From positions 5,952,001 to 6,016,000 of the forward strand of contig NZ_AP026978.1 in the NCBI RefSeq assembly GCF_027924405.1: DNA of 64,000 nucleotides, written 5' to 3'. Below, piece after piece: positions 28,282 through 38,124 of the stretch. The notes beneath the pieces are model-generated. The model was not told the origin of the DNA. It searched no databases and worked only from the letters and a program-made list of their open reading frames with translations. Every line of letters begins with the position of its first letter. The stretch's first letter is position 1. The translations under genes and the position numbers were made by a program. The DNA comes from Nocardia sputorum. GTDB taxonomy: Bacteria > Actinomycetota > Actinomycetes > Mycobacteriales > Mycobacteriaceae.

Positions 28282-29970
28282 TCAGGTCTCGATCGGGGGT
28301 CCGAAGTCGATCGCGCCGGGCGGTCCGGGGATCAGGTAGCGCAAGGTGTCGGCGTCCGGCCGTCCGCACTCCGGGGAGCTCTCCTGCGCTTCCCGCTGGT
28401 CACCGCGTGCGGTGGTGACGCCTGGTTTGGGCCGCGTGATCGCGTAGGGAGCAGTTGGACACGCGACCGGCTCGGCCTCGCCCGCCTGTTCGGCGACGAC
28501 CGATCCCGCGTCGAGGACGACCGGCTGCGCCGTCGGCTGCACCGAGTGATTACCGGACGGCAGCGCGACCACGGCCAGCGCCATCGCCCCCACGACGGTA
28601 TTGGCGCCGAACAAGTTGCCCTTCATCTTGTTCCAGAGTTTGCCTTTGCGGTGCCGCTCCTCGTCCTCGGACTCCGGGCCTTGGTCCTGCCATGCGCCCT
28701 GGCGTGGTGGACCGGGGTAGGACTGCTGTTCCGCCGCTCCCGGGTAGGGCGGCCGCGGCCCGAGCGGTGGCACCGGCCCACCGGGCGGCCCGGACGGCGG
28801 ACCGGTTCGATCCTCGGGTGCGCTCGGCGGCCGGGTGAAGCGGCTGCCCAGTTCGGCGAGGTTCGGCGGGAGACCGCGCGGCACCTCCTCGCGCCCGATC
28901 CTGGTCGTCTCCTCATCGGGCTGGGTGGGGTAGCCCGGCCCGTATTGGACGCCGGGCACCGGGCGCACCGGCGGCTGCTCCGGGTGGCGCGGCCCCGCGT
29001 CCGCCGGTTGCGGCGGCGCTGCTTGCGGCGGCGGCGCGTACTCGGCCTGCGGCCGGGCGTCCACCGGGCGCTGCGGAGCGGGCACAGGTTCGACATGCCC
29101 GCCCGCGGGCTCCGGCTCACCCGCCTCCGTGTCGCTCACCAGCAGGTGCGCCGCGCCCAGGACGAGCGCGTGCATCGGATGGTCGGCCACATGCAGCCGG
29201 TGTCCGAGATGGTTCTGGAAGGCCAGGCGCAACGCGTCGTTGAAGCGCACGTTGCCCGACAGCAGGACCGTCGAGGTGTCCGCGCCGATCGAACGGGCGG
29301 CCGCCATCACCTCGATCACGACGTCGTCCGCCGACCGGGCATCCCGCATGGCCTCCGCGTCCACCGGGACGTCCACCGACTCGGTGGGCTGCTCGTCGTC
29401 GCCGTGCACCGCGACCACCAGCATGCTGCGGCCGTCGGAGTACACCCCCGTCGCGCCGATGCCGTGCGGCCTGGCCCGGTCCGGCGGGTGCACCAGCCCG
29501 AGCGCGCGGACGTAACCGGACAACGCCACGCTCTCCGGCAGCGGCTCCACCACGACGTCGAGCTGTTCCACCATCGACGCGTAGATCTCGACCTTCTCGT
29601 CCGGCCAGTTGTCCGGGAAGGGCAACGCCACCAGGTCCGGCTTGCCGCGCAAGTGCTTGCCGATCTCCGCGAGCGGGTTGTACATGCGCGCACGGAAGAC
29701 CAGCTCGGCGGGCCAAGTCGCGCCCGCGACCACGATCTGCGGATGACCCAGGATGTCGCGCACGTCGGCGATCGCCATCCCGAGATCCGGCCGGTTGCGT
29801 TCCACGCCCGCCGTGTGCAGCCGGCCCGACGAATCCGCCAGCAGATAGGCCGGCGGCGTCCACATCCCCTCCACCTGTACCGGCCGGATGGGAACGCCAC
29901 CGCCGCCGGCTGCCACGGACACCACATCCCAGCCGAGATGCACTGCCCCTACTCGCACCGTCACAGGCAT
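28282..29970 (-). CDS. Hsp70-like membrane protein of the expanded ESX-4 locus
   Basis: The 562-residue protein has an N-terminal degenerate actin-like fold (VRVGAVHLGWDVVSVAAGGG, IGATGVYSDGRSMLVVAVHG, VLLSGNVRFNDALRLAFQNH), a Pro-rich middle of about 170 residues (290-460), one hydrophobic segment (GANTVVGAMALAVVALPSG) and an extracellular tail. The order resembles both the Rv0312-like protein at 5795 and the type VII-associated protein at 42131. The start at ATG 29970 lacks a clear ribosome binding site; GTG 29961 is possible. It is transcribed toward rplM and follows the FHA-ABC transporter gene by 91 bp. Function is unknown. Confidence 0.82.
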   Translation of the reverse strand: MPVTVRVGAVHLGWDVVSVAAGGGGVPIRPVQVEGMWTPPAYLLADSSGRLHTAGVERNRPDLGMAIADVRDILGHPQIVVAGATWPAELVFRARMYNPLAEIGKHLRGKPDLVALPFPDNWPDEKVEIYASMVEQLDVVVEPLPESVALSGYVRALGLVHPPDRARPHGIGATGVYSDGRSMLVVAVHGDDEQPTESVDVPVDAEAMRDARSADDVVIEVMAAARSIGADTSTVLLSGNVRFNDALRLAFQNHLGHRLHVADHPMHALVLGAAHLLVSDTEAGEPEPAGGHVEPVPAPQRPVDARPQAEYAPPPQAAPPQPADAGPRHPEQPPVRPVPGVQYGPGYPTQPDEETTRIGREEVPRGLPPNLAELGSRFTRPPSAPEDRTGPPSGPPGGPVPPLGPRPPYPGAAEQQSYPGPPRQGAWQDQGPESEDEERHRKGKLWNKMKGNLFGANTVVGAMALAVVALPSGNHSVQPTAQPVVLDAGSVVAEQAGEAEPVACPTAPYAITRPKPGVTTARGDQREAQESSPECGRPDADTLRYLIPGPPGAIDFGPPIET

Positions 29971-30061
29971 AAGTGTGCCCGGTTCGCGGCCGAGATGCTC
30001 GTCGTCACCCGTTCGGCGCCGCCTCCGCGCCGCGGGGCGCCCGTGATCCGTGCCAACCGCG

Positions 30062-32560
30062 TCACGCGGACGACTTCTTCAGACGCAACCGGCGCCAGGT
30101 GAGGATCGCCAGCACCAAGGTGATCAGCAACAGCACGCCGACGTCCAGCGCCCAGATCTCCGGCTTCTGCTGCCAGAGCGTGTCGGGCTGCGCGTTGAGG
30201 AACAGTTCGCGAATGTTCACCGTCGACGCGCCGGCCGCGTACCCCCACCGGGCCGGGAACAGCCAGGACACCTGCTCGAGCACCACCCGGCCGGTGACCG
30301 GGATCAGGCCGCCCGCCATCACCAGCTGGCACATGATGGCCACCACCAGCAGCGGCATCACCTGCTCGTTCGACTTCGCCAGCGACGACAACAGCAGGCC
30401 GACGACCACACAGCAGATCGCGGTCAGCGCGATATCGATGTACAGCTCCGCGCTGCCGGAGGCCAGCACCGCTCCTTCGCCCGGGCGCTTCTTGCCCGCG
30501 AGCACGATGCCGACCAGGACCGCAGACTGCAGCAGCGCGGTGAAACTGAAGACGGCGATCTTCGCCATCAGATACGCCGAGGGCAGCAGCCCCACCGCGC
30601 GTTCGCGATGGAAGATCGTCCGTTCCCCGACCAGATCGCGCACGGTGAGCGTGGAGCCCATGAAACAGGCGCCCAGAATCAGCACCACCAGCAGCTGTTG
30701 TGTCTCACTGCCGCCCTCGGGCACGAATGTGCCATCCGGTAGCGCTTTCAGCGCGCCGCGCTGGAAACCGTTCTTCCCCGGCACCACCAGCGACAGCCCG
30801 CCGAGGATGAACGGCAGGAGCACCAGGAACGTCAGATAACCGCGATCGGCCAGGATCAGCCGGACCTGCCTGCGCGCCAGCGTCGAGAACTGCTTGCCGC
30901 GACTGGATTGCGGCGGACTGCCCGCGGGCCCGTACGGCTGGACAGGCGGCGGGGGTGGCGGCGCGAACGCCTGCCGGGAGCGATAGGCGGCGAAGGCCTG
31001 ATCCGGGTTGGCCGCGACGTTGGCGAAGATCTCCGCCCAATCGCTGGTACCGAGCGCCGCGCCGACACCGGCCGGGTTGCCGCAGTAGGCGGTCTTGCCG
31101 CCGGGGGCGAGCAGCAGTACCTGATCGCACATGTCCAGGTGCGCCACCGAGTGGGTCACCACGATCACCACGCGGCCCGCGTCGGCCAGTTCCCGCAGCA
31201 TCACCATGACCTGCCGGTCCAGTGCCGGGTCCAGGCCCGAGGTCGGTTCGTCCAGGATGAGCAGCGAGGGACCGGTCAGCAGTTCCAGCGCCACCGAAGC
31301 CCGCTTGCGCTGACCGCCGGACAGCCGGTCGACCCTGGTGTCGGCGTGTTCGGTGAGCGAAAGCTCTTGCAGCACACCGTCGATGACCTTCTGCCTGTCC
31401 TGCTTGCTGTTGTCCCTCGGCAGCCGCAGCTCGGCCGCGAAACCGAGCGCCTGGCGCACCGTGAGCTGGCGGTGCAGCACGTCGTCCTGCGGCACCATGC
31501 CGATGCGGGACCGCAGCGCCTCGTACTCGGCGTGCAGATTGCGCCCCTCGAAGGTGACCACGCCGCCCGAAGGCCGGGTGGTGCCCGCGATCAGGCGCGA
31601 CAGCGTCGACTTGCCCGCGCCGGAGGGACCGATCAGCGCGGTGAGCGTCCCGCGGCTGGCCGACATGTTCACGTCGACGAGCAGCTGCTTGTTGCCCTCG
31701 ACGGTGAAACCGACCCCGTGCACCGCCAGACCCTGCTCGGCGACCGGCTTCTGCCGATGCACCAGCGCGCCCTGCTGCACGACGAAGTCGACGTTGCCGA
31801 TGGTGATGATGTCCCGCTCGCGCAGCACCGCCCGTTGCTGGCGGTGCCCGTTGACGAACGTGCCGTTCGCCGAGCCGAGGTCCTCGATGGTCAGGCCCTC
31901 GGCGGAGGAGATCAGGCGGGCATGTTTGCGGGAGGCCAGCGGATCGTTGACGACGATCTGGTTGTCGGTGGTGCGGCCGATGCTCAGTCCGGTCTGGGGG
32001 ATCCGGTCACCGCGGGCGATGGGCGCCGTGCTCGCCCTGGCCCGGACCGGCGGCATGTTCGACGTATCCGCCCTGGTCGTCATGTTGATGTTCAGCGCGG
32101 GCGCGGGCGCGTCCTGCGGCGGCGGATATGGCGGCCGCTGGAACTGCTGCGCGGGCCGCCGGACCGCGTGCGGCGGCGGACCGGGCGGCGGAGCCGGTTG
32201 GGGGGCCGGTTGCGGCGGGCGCACGGAAGGCCGTTGCGGTGGTTGCGGGTTCGCGGGCAGCAGGTGCAACAGCGGGCCGCTGATCGCGTCACCCAGCCGG
32301 ACCTGCGTGGGACGGTCGATCGACACCGGCTGGGTCAGCCTGCGTGCGTCGACGAACACTCCGTTGGTGCTTCTGTTGTCGGTCAACACCCAGGCGCTGC
32401 CCTGCCAGGCCAGCGTCGCGTGCACACGCGAAACGAGCGGGCTGTCGACGAACAGCGTCACCTCCGGCGCGCGGCCCATCGTGACCTGCTGGCTCGAATC
32501 GAATACTCGTTCGTTTCCATCATGGCGCACGGTGATGGTCTGCGCCCCCGGTGAAGACAT
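30062..32560 (-). CDS. ABC transporter with two FHA domains (Rv1747-like)
   Basis: In order, the 832-residue protein has an FHA domain (about 20-80, GRAPEVTLFVDSPLVSRVHA), a Pro/Gln-rich linker, a second FHA domain (195-265, GRTTDNQIVVNDPLASRKHA), an ABC ATPase (about 280-500, Walker A GPSGAGKST, signature LSGGQRKRASVALE, LLILDEPTSGLD), and an ABC-2 membrane part with about six helices. This is the architecture of M. tuberculosis Rv1747, an exporter whose FHA domains bind phosphothreonines put on by the kinase PknF. Here a transmembrane kinase lies 7 kb away in the same island. The substrate is unknown, perhaps a cell-wall glycolipid. Confidence 0.93.
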   Translation of the reverse strand: MSSPGAQTITVRHDGNERVFDSSQQVTMGRAPEVTLFVDSPLVSRVHATLAWQGSAWVLTDNRSTNGVFVDARRLTQPVSIDRPTQVRLGDAISGPLLHLLPANPQPPQRPSVRPPQPAPQPAPPPGPPPHAVRRPAQQFQRPPYPPPQDAPAPALNINMTTRADTSNMPPVRARASTAPIARGDRIPQTGLSIGRTTDNQIVVNDPLASRKHARLISSAEGLTIEDLGSANGTFVNGHRQQRAVLRERDIITIGNVDFVVQQGALVHRQKPVAEQGLAVHGVGFTVEGNKQLLVDVNMSASRGTLTALIGPSGAGKSTLSRLIAGTTRPSGGVVTFEGRNLHAEYEALRSRIGMVPQDDVLHRQLTVRQALGFAAELRLPRDNSKQDRQKVIDGVLQELSLTEHADTRVDRLSGGQRKRASVALELLTGPSLLILDEPTSGLDPALDRQVMVMLRELADAGRVVIVVTHSVAHLDMCDQVLLLAPGGKTAYCGNPAGVGAALGTSDWAEIFANVAANPDQAFAAYRSRQAFAPPPPPPVQPYGPAGSPPQSSRGKQFSTLARRQVRLILADRGYLTFLVLLPFILGGLSLVVPGKNGFQRGALKALPDGTFVPEGGSETQQLLVVLILGACFMGSTLTVRDLVGERTIFHRERAVGLLPSAYLMAKIAVFSFTALLQSAVLVGIVLAGKKRPGEGAVLASGSAELYIDIALTAICCVVVGLLLSSLAKSNEQVMPLLVVAIMCQLVMAGGLIPVTGRVVLEQVSWLFPARWGYAAGASTVNIRELFLNAQPDTLWQQKPEIWALDVGVLLLITLVLAILTWRRLRLKKSSA

Positions 32561-32667
32561 GCAGCGGATACTATTCCATCACCCGGACATCGGCGGTGCC
32601 CCCGATGCGCCATATGCCCCGATCCGGCCACCGATGTGAACGCTGTACCGGCCGACGAGGGGGAGCC

Positions 32668-34110
32668 TTGCCGAGAGTCCGAGCGAGCGCGCTGGTTGCG
32701 GCGCTGCTCAGCATTCTGGTGCTGGCCGGGGGCTGCATCCGAGTGGTCGACGGCAGGGCCGTCTCCGTCTACGACGATCCGTTCAAGGTCGCCGGACTTC
32801 CCACCACCAGCGGTCCGAGCGGTCCGCGCACCGGCGTCCCGGATAGCACGCTGACCGCGACCAACGGCGACGGCGGCGCCGTGGACACGCTGGCGCTCAA
32901 CGCCGTCGACGACATCCAGACCTACTGGCGCGGCGAGTTCGGCAAGGAGTTCCAGGGCGAGTTCAAGCCGGTCGAGAAGCTGCTGTCCTGGAGCGCGAAA
33001 GCCGGGCGCGCGGAGTCGGTCGAGTTCTGCAAGGAGACCACCTACCGCTTGGTGAACGCCGCCTACTGCCGGCTGGACAATTCCATCGGCTGGGACCGAT
33101 CGGTGCTGCTTCCCACCATGGAGGAGACCTTCGGGAAGATGTCCGTGGTGATGGTGCTCGCGCACGAGTACGGGCACGCGGTGCAGACCATGGCCAAGAT
33201 CGTCGCTCCGAAAACCCCGGTGATCGTCAAGGAACAGCAGGCGGATTGCTTCGCGGGCGCGTTCATGCGCCACGTGGCCGAGGGCAAAGCCGAGCACTTC
33301 ACGATCAACACCTCCGACGGCCTCAACACGGTGCTCGCGGCTACCGTCGCCATCCGTGACTCCGACCCCGACGACCCGGAGAGCGTGCACGGCTCCGCCT
33401 TCGAACGGGTCACCGCGGTGCAGATCGGTTTCACCGACGGCCCCAAGGGATGCAAGGGCATCGATCAGGACGAGATCGACCAGCGCCGCGCCAATCTGCC
33501 GCAGAGTTTCAGCGACGACACCGGCCGCGGCGAGTACCCGATCACGAAGGAAACCCTGATCGAACTCACCAAGGCCCTCCGAGCGATTCTGCCGATCGAC
33601 GACGAGCCGACCTACGACTACTCCCAGGCGAAGATCGAATGCCGCGACGGCGTGGTCACCGAACCGGTGTCGTATTGCCCGGCGAAGAACACGATCGCCA
33701 CGGATATTCCCGCGCTCGCGGAGCGGGGTATGTCCAGCTCCGCGGACGACCCGTTGCCGCTCAAGGTGACCGGCGACTACAACGGCTACGTCGTGTTCAT
33801 CTCCCGCTATACCCTGGCGGTCCAGCAGAACCGCGGTGAGAGCCTGGTGGGAGCCAAGACCGGACTGCGCGCGGCTTGTCTGTCCGGAGTGGTCACCGGC
33901 AAGCTCGCCGAATCCGGGCGGCCGGTCAGTCAGGGCGATATCAAACTCGCGGCGGGCGATCTCGACGAGGCGGTCTCGGGCCTGCTCACCGACGGCTTGG
34001 CGGCGAGCGACGCCCAAGGTAAGACCGTGCCCAGCGGTTTCTCCCGGGTCGAGGCGTTTCGCGCCGGAGTCCTGAACGGCGAGAGTGTCTGCGCCGCCCG
34101 CTATTCGTGA
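32668..34110 (+). CDS. Lipoprotein neutral zinc metallopeptidase
   Basis: The 480-residue protein has a lipoprotein signal with lipobox LAGGC (C23) and a metallopeptidase domain with the zinc motif HEYGHAVQ preceded by a hydrophobic strand (KMSVVMVLA) and followed by EQQADCFAGAF, which supplies the further acidic residues, as in the YpfJ family. The C-terminal half has no known domain. A TTG at 32668 is chosen: GAGGGGGAG lies directly upstream and it gives a normal signal peptide. The ORF is open further 5' into the divergent FHA-ABC control region. It may trim exported proteins at the envelope. Confidence 0.88.
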   Translation: MPRVRASALVAALLSILVLAGGCIRVVDGRAVSVYDDPFKVAGLPTTSGPSGPRTGVPDSTLTATNGDGGAVDTLALNAVDDIQTYWRGEFGKEFQGEFKPVEKLLSWSAKAGRAESVEFCKETTYRLVNAAYCRLDNSIGWDRSVLLPTMEETFGKMSVVMVLAHEYGHAVQTMAKIVAPKTPVIVKEQQADCFAGAFMRHVAEGKAEHFTINTSDGLNTVLAATVAIRDSDPDDPESVHGSAFERVTAVQIGFTDGPKGCKGIDQDEIDQRRANLPQSFSDDTGRGEYPITKETLIELTKALRAILPIDDEPTYDYSQAKIECRDGVVTEPVSYCPAKNTIATDIPALAERGMSSSADDPLPLKVTGDYNGYVVFISRYTLAVQQNRGESLVGAKTGLRAACLSGVVTGKLAESGRPVSQGDIKLAAGDLDEAVSGLLTDGLAASDAQGKTVPSGFSRVEAFRAGVLNGESVCAARYS

Positions 34111-34117
34111 CGCGGGT

Positions 34118-35539
34118 TCAGCGGCCGAACGGCGGCGGGGCGGCCAGTTCGAAGCGCAGGACGCGGTTGCCGAGCATGATCTCCGTGCCGGGCATGAGCA
34201 CCATGGACTGGTGCGGCGCCAAGCGCACCCAGTCCCGATAGCCCGGCAGACGGGTGCGGGTGCCGTTGGTCGAACCGCAGTCCACCACCGTCACATCCCA
34301 GTTCACCAGCCGGATTTCGGCGTGGGCCCGGGACATGCCGCCGGAGGCGTCGTCGACGCGCAGCGGGACGAGTCCGCTCTCCGCGGCGGGCGAACGCTCC
34401 GGATCGCGCCCGATCACCGCGTCCGCGGCGAGCATGTAGGTCATGCCGTCGTCGAGGATCAGCATGCCCAGCGGCGGGCGGACCACTTCGATCAGCGCCT
34501 GGGTCTGGTCGACCGGCATACCGCAGACGGTGCAGAACGCCGCCCGCGGATCACTGGGATGGGCGCGCGCGCATTTGAACCCCATGACCTTGACGGTCAG
34601 CGCGGTCGCCTTGGCCGTCGCCTCCAGCCTGCGTTGCAGGCCCGGGTCGGGTCGCGGCGCGGGATTGGTGCCGCCCAGCTGAGTGGGGGCGTGGTGCGGA
34701 TCGATCGGCGTCTGCTCGGCCTCCGCGTCGAGCATGGCGGTGGACGGTGCGGTCGGGTACCGCGGCGGCCCGGCCACGGGCTGCGGTTGCGGCGCAGGCC
34801 GCTCCCGACGTACCGACTCGGTGGGCGGGTCGGGTTCGACGCGCGCCGTCGGCAGCGGCGTCTCCGGGCGGCGATGCGCACCCGCGGCACGGGGATCCCC
34901 GCCGTTCGTCGGCGCACTCGTGCGGGAACCTTCCGACCATACGATCGCGCCACCCGCCTGGGCGACGCCCTCGACCAGCCGGCCGATGCCGCGCTCGGGT
35001 GGCAGATCGGGAACGCGGCCTTTCGCGTCGTCGACGAACAACGCCACCGCCCGCGCGGGCACCGGCGCGACCCGATCCACGGTGAAAGCCGCGTCGCTGC
35101 CGCGGTATCGCTCGACCCCGCCGTCACCGCCCAGCACGGCGGTGACCGCCCCGTGCAGGAAGATCGCCACGCCCCCGTTCTCGGCGGCGGAGAGGATGCC
35201 GAAGTCGATCGGTTCGCCGGGGCTGATCTGCTCGGCATGTTTCATCAGCCAGCGCGTCGCCTGCCGCGCCACCAGGGCGCCGGGGCCGCCCGGCTCGCGA
35301 GCGGTCGCGTCCCGCACCAGTTCGGCCAGCGATTCCAGGGCGGCGAAGGCGGGCGAGTCCGGCGACGGCCTGCCAGGCTTGCGGTGCGCGACGACGACGA
35401 CCGCGCCCGCGACCGCGGCCACGGCGTGGCTGCCTACGACGACCTCGACCTGCCGATCCTTCACCGGTATCGGCCTCCACCGGAGGTGCAGTGCAAGGTC
35501 GTCGCCACACCGACAAGGGTATTGCAAGACGAACGGCAT
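34118..35539 (-). CDS. FHA-domain protein with zinc-ribbon-like motif
   Basis: The 473-residue protein has CRCG near the N-terminus, a domain of about 250 residues of unknown type, a Pro-rich linker, a CxxC-like site (FCTVCGMPVDQTQ) and a C-terminal FHA domain with VIGRDPERSP, MSRAHAEIRLV and the STNGT motif. The FHA domain should read phosphothreonine. No membrane helix is obvious. ATG 35539 has GAGGGGG upstream. It converges with the metallopeptidase gene and is divergent from the kinase operon 67 bp away, so it is a natural candidate for a kinase reader. Confidence 0.88.
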   Translation of the reverse strand: MPFVLQYPCRCGDDLALHLRWRPIPVKDRQVEVVVGSHAVAAVAGAVVVVAHRKPGRPSPDSPAFAALESLAELVRDATAREPGGPGALVARQATRWLMKHAEQISPGEPIDFGILSAAENGGVAIFLHGAVTAVLGGDGGVERYRGSDAAFTVDRVAPVPARAVALFVDDAKGRVPDLPPERGIGRLVEGVAQAGGAIVWSEGSRTSAPTNGGDPRAAGAHRRPETPLPTARVEPDPPTESVRRERPAPQPQPVAGPPRYPTAPSTAMLDAEAEQTPIDPHHAPTQLGGTNPAPRPDPGLQRRLEATAKATALTVKVMGFKCARAHPSDPRAAFCTVCGMPVDQTQALIEVVRPPLGMLILDDGMTYMLAADAVIGRDPERSPAAESGLVPLRVDDASGGMSRAHAEIRLVNWDVTVVDCGSTNGTRTRLPGYRDWVRLAPHQSMVLMPGTEIMLGNRVLRFELAAPPPFGR

Positions 35540-35606
35540 CGGTCCCCCTCCCCGGCGTCCGTCGGGTAACTTCAGTGTCAGCAACGGGAGGAACGAGGGG
35601 CCTGAG

Positions 35607-36812
35607 ATGGTTCGGACGCAACGCATCGCGCTCACCGCGTCTTGCCTGGCACTGGCAGGGATGCTGGCCGGTTGCGCCGGCGTGCAGGGAACGCCGACGG
35701 CGGGCGAGATCGATGTGCGCACGCTGGAAGTCGGCACCTATCCCATCGACAAGCACGAGTACAAGCAGGATGCCGCGGGCAAAGGCGCGCTGCTGGAAGG
35801 CATGCGGATGTCGGACGCGGTGGTCCCCACCGTGCGCATCGACCCCGTGCTGAAGGTCGGTCGCGGCAGCACCGTCGTCGCCGACGCCGAGCAGGCGCTC
35901 GACTTCGTCGCCAAGGTGTCCAGGCCGGTCTTCGACAACCGCAAGCTGGTTGTGGGATACGCCGCCAGCGGCGCCGACCGCCCCGACCCCACCGGCCAGT
36001 CCAACCCGGCGCCGGAGGCCACCGCGGTCACCAACGCCGTGTTCCGCTTCCCCGACGAGGCCACCGCGAAGCTCGCCGCACGCGAACTCGAGGATGTCGA
36101 CATCGCCGTCTCGCCGGACAACCGCAAACTGTCCTCGACGAAGTATCCCGACGCCTACATCCACTGGCGGCCGGGCGTTCCCAATGTCGGCGCCTTCATG
36201 GCGCACAAGGAATTCGTCATCTCCTTGTTCATCCAGCGCCCCAAGGCGGACGGCGACGACCTGGTGAAGTGGGTCGACAAGACGTTGGCCGCCCAGGTCG
36301 CGCAGCTGGACAAGTTCACCCCGACACCGGTGGAGAAGCTCGACACCCTGAAGACCGACCCGGACGACCTGCTCGCCCGCGTCGCGGTCGCCGACCGCAA
36401 GAACCGCGCGCCCGACCCGGCGACCTTCGCCGTCTACGGCGGCTACCACACCGTGCACCGCGCCGACGACGAATCCGTTCACCTGCGCCTGATCGAGGAC
36501 ACCGGCGTGGACCACATCGGCCTGCTGGACGACAGCTATGTCGCTCGCACCCGCGACGCGGCGGCGGCGCAGAAGCTGGTCTCCGGCCTGTTGGAGAGCG
36601 AAGGCGGGCACTACGATTCGCTGGGCGCGCCCAAAGACGTCCCCGGTGCCAAGTGCTTGCAGCTCAACAGCAAAGGCGACCCGGATCGGGAGTACAAGTT
36701 CCGCTGCTACGTCGCGTACAAGAGGTACGTCGGAGTCGTCACCAGTGATAAGGAACCGGACGTACGGCAGAAGGTCGCCGCGGAGTATGCACTGTTGGCG
36801 AACAGTTTCTGA
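35607..36812 (+). CDS. DUF7373-like lipoprotein, paralogue 1
   Basis: The 401-residue protein has a lipoprotein signal with lipobox LAGC near residue 23, then TAGEIDVRTLEVGTYPIDKH, a motif shared by all three lipoproteins here, and the C-terminal YVAYKRYVGVV and AAEYALLANSF, which are also shared. Two cysteines near the C-terminus (KCLQLN, FRCYVAY) are conserved in the set and may form a disulfide. No enzyme motif is seen. GAGGGG precedes ATG 35607. It is first in a plus-strand operon with two paralogues and a Ser/Thr kinase. Confidence 0.88.
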   Translation: MVRTQRIALTASCLALAGMLAGCAGVQGTPTAGEIDVRTLEVGTYPIDKHEYKQDAAGKGALLEGMRMSDAVVPTVRIDPVLKVGRGSTVVADAEQALDFVAKVSRPVFDNRKLVVGYAASGADRPDPTGQSNPAPEATAVTNAVFRFPDEATAKLAARELEDVDIAVSPDNRKLSSTKYPDAYIHWRPGVPNVGAFMAHKEFVISLFIQRPKADGDDLVKWVDKTLAAQVAQLDKFTPTPVEKLDTLKTDPDDLLARVAVADRKNRAPDPATFAVYGGYHTVHRADDESVHLRLIEDTGVDHIGLLDDSYVARTRDAAAAQKLVSGLLESEGGHYDSLGAPKDVPGAKCLQLNSKGDPDREYKFRCYVAYKRYVGVVTSDKEPDVRQKVAAEYALLANSF

Positions 36813-36909
36813 GATCAGCGGCGGTTGACCCCCGGCGCTCGCGCGAGCCTGGGTCGCGGGTGCGCCGAAGTAGGATCCGGCGCAACTACCGCAGTCAGGG
36901 GAGGGAAGA

Positions 36910-38124
36910 GTGCAGCACGGCGCGATGTCGAAACCGATTCGGACCGCCTGTGCCCTGGTGCTGGCCGGTGCCGTCGCCTTGGTCGGCGGCGCGTGCGGCG
37001 GCCCGGAGGCCGAGCAGAAAGAGCCCACGCAGCCCATCGATCTCGCGCAGCTCGACGTGGGCAATTACGCGACGACCCCGCGCGCGCTGGGAACAGCGAA
37101 GAATCCCGAGCAGGCGCGCATGATCGAGGCGGAGCGGCTGGCGAACTTCGTCCCGCTGCCCGCGGACATCGATCCCGCGTTCGTCTCCGCGAATCCGTCC
37201 ATCGCCAAGGTGTTCATCGATCCGAAGGGTTCGCTCGGACGGATCATGGACGTCTCCCGGTTCGCCGAGGCCGCACCGGATTTCGTCGCCGGGTTCCTCA
37301 GCAGCGCGGGCAACGCCCCGGACAACCGCGGAACCGACCTGGTCAACGCCGTGATGATCTTCCCGGACGAGCAGAAGGCGGCCGCAGCCGCGGCGGCGCT
37401 CGAACGGGTCGACTTCGAGGCCAACAACCGGAACACGCCGGTGCAGATTCCGAAGTATCCCGCCGCGCACGCCCATTGGCAGCCACAGGACCAATCGATC
37501 GGGTCGTGGTTCGCCACCGGCAAATTCGTCGTCTACACCTGGGTCTTCGACTACGTGAAGAACTACCTGGAGAAAGTCGACCTGCCCGAGTTGCTCGGGA
37601 TGGTCGAGAAGAGCCTCGACGCTGTCGTCCCCGCGATCGGCCGGTTCACCCCGACCCCCGTCGACCAGCTGATGACGGCGCAGATCGATATGGACGGCAT
37701 GCTCAACCGAGCCCTGCCGCGGCCCAGGGAAGATTCCTGGATCGATCCGCCGGGGGCGTACACCGGCAACGGCGCGCTGCACTTCACCACCGATTCGGCC
37801 GAGGACCGCAGAATCATCGAAGCGGCGGGCGTGGATCGGTACGCCACCGACGGGACCGACCTGTTCCGCGCGCGCGACGCCGCCGCCGCGATACAGCTGC
37901 GCGAACAGCGCGGCGGGCTGACGAAGAAGTTCCGCGGCGCCGAGTCGCCGAAAGGCCTGCCGGTCGCGCACTGCAAGGAGTACATCGGCAACAAGACGGT
38001 GGTCGTCCGGTTCTATTGCTCGGTGACCTACGACCGCTACGCGGCATTCGCCTGGTCACATCAGCTGCTCGACGCACAGCAACGCATCTCCGCCCAGTAC
38101 GCATTGTTGGTGAACGCCGCATGA
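36910..38124 (+). CDS. DUF7373-like lipoprotein, paralogue 2
   Basis: The 404-residue lipoprotein has a hydrophobic signal ending GGAC, then PIDLAQLDVGNYATTPRALG, and ends with AHCKEYIGNKT, FYCSVTYDRYAAFA and SAQYALLVNAA. These match its two neighbours in order and spacing, so the three arose by duplication. GTG 36910 with GGAGGG upstream is preferred over ATG 36925. Its stop overlaps the next start as ATGA. Confidence 0.88.
   Translation: MQHGAMSKPIRTACALVLAGAVALVGGACGGPEAEQKEPTQPIDLAQLDVGNYATTPRALGTAKNPEQARMIEAERLANFVPLPADIDPAFVSANPSIAKVFIDPKGSLGRIMDVSRFAEAAPDFVAGFLSSAGNAPDNRGTDLVNAVMIFPDEQKAAAAAAALERVDFEANNRNTPVQIPKYPAAHAHWQPQDQSIGSWFATGKFVVYTWVFDYVKNYLEKVDLPELLGMVEKSLDAVVPAIGRFTPTPVDQLMTAQIDMDGMLNRALPRPREDSWIDPPGAYTGNGALHFTTDSAEDRRIIEAAGVDRYATDGTDLFRARDAAAAIQLREQRGGLTKKFRGAESPKGLPVAHCKEYIGNKTVVVRFYCSVTYDRYAAFAWSHQLLDAQQRISAQYALLVNAA

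Noticed and set aside
35124..37064. A 646-codon minus-strand frame antisense to the first lipoproteins
   Set aside because: It overlaps two well-supported genes with signal peptides and has no domain of its own.
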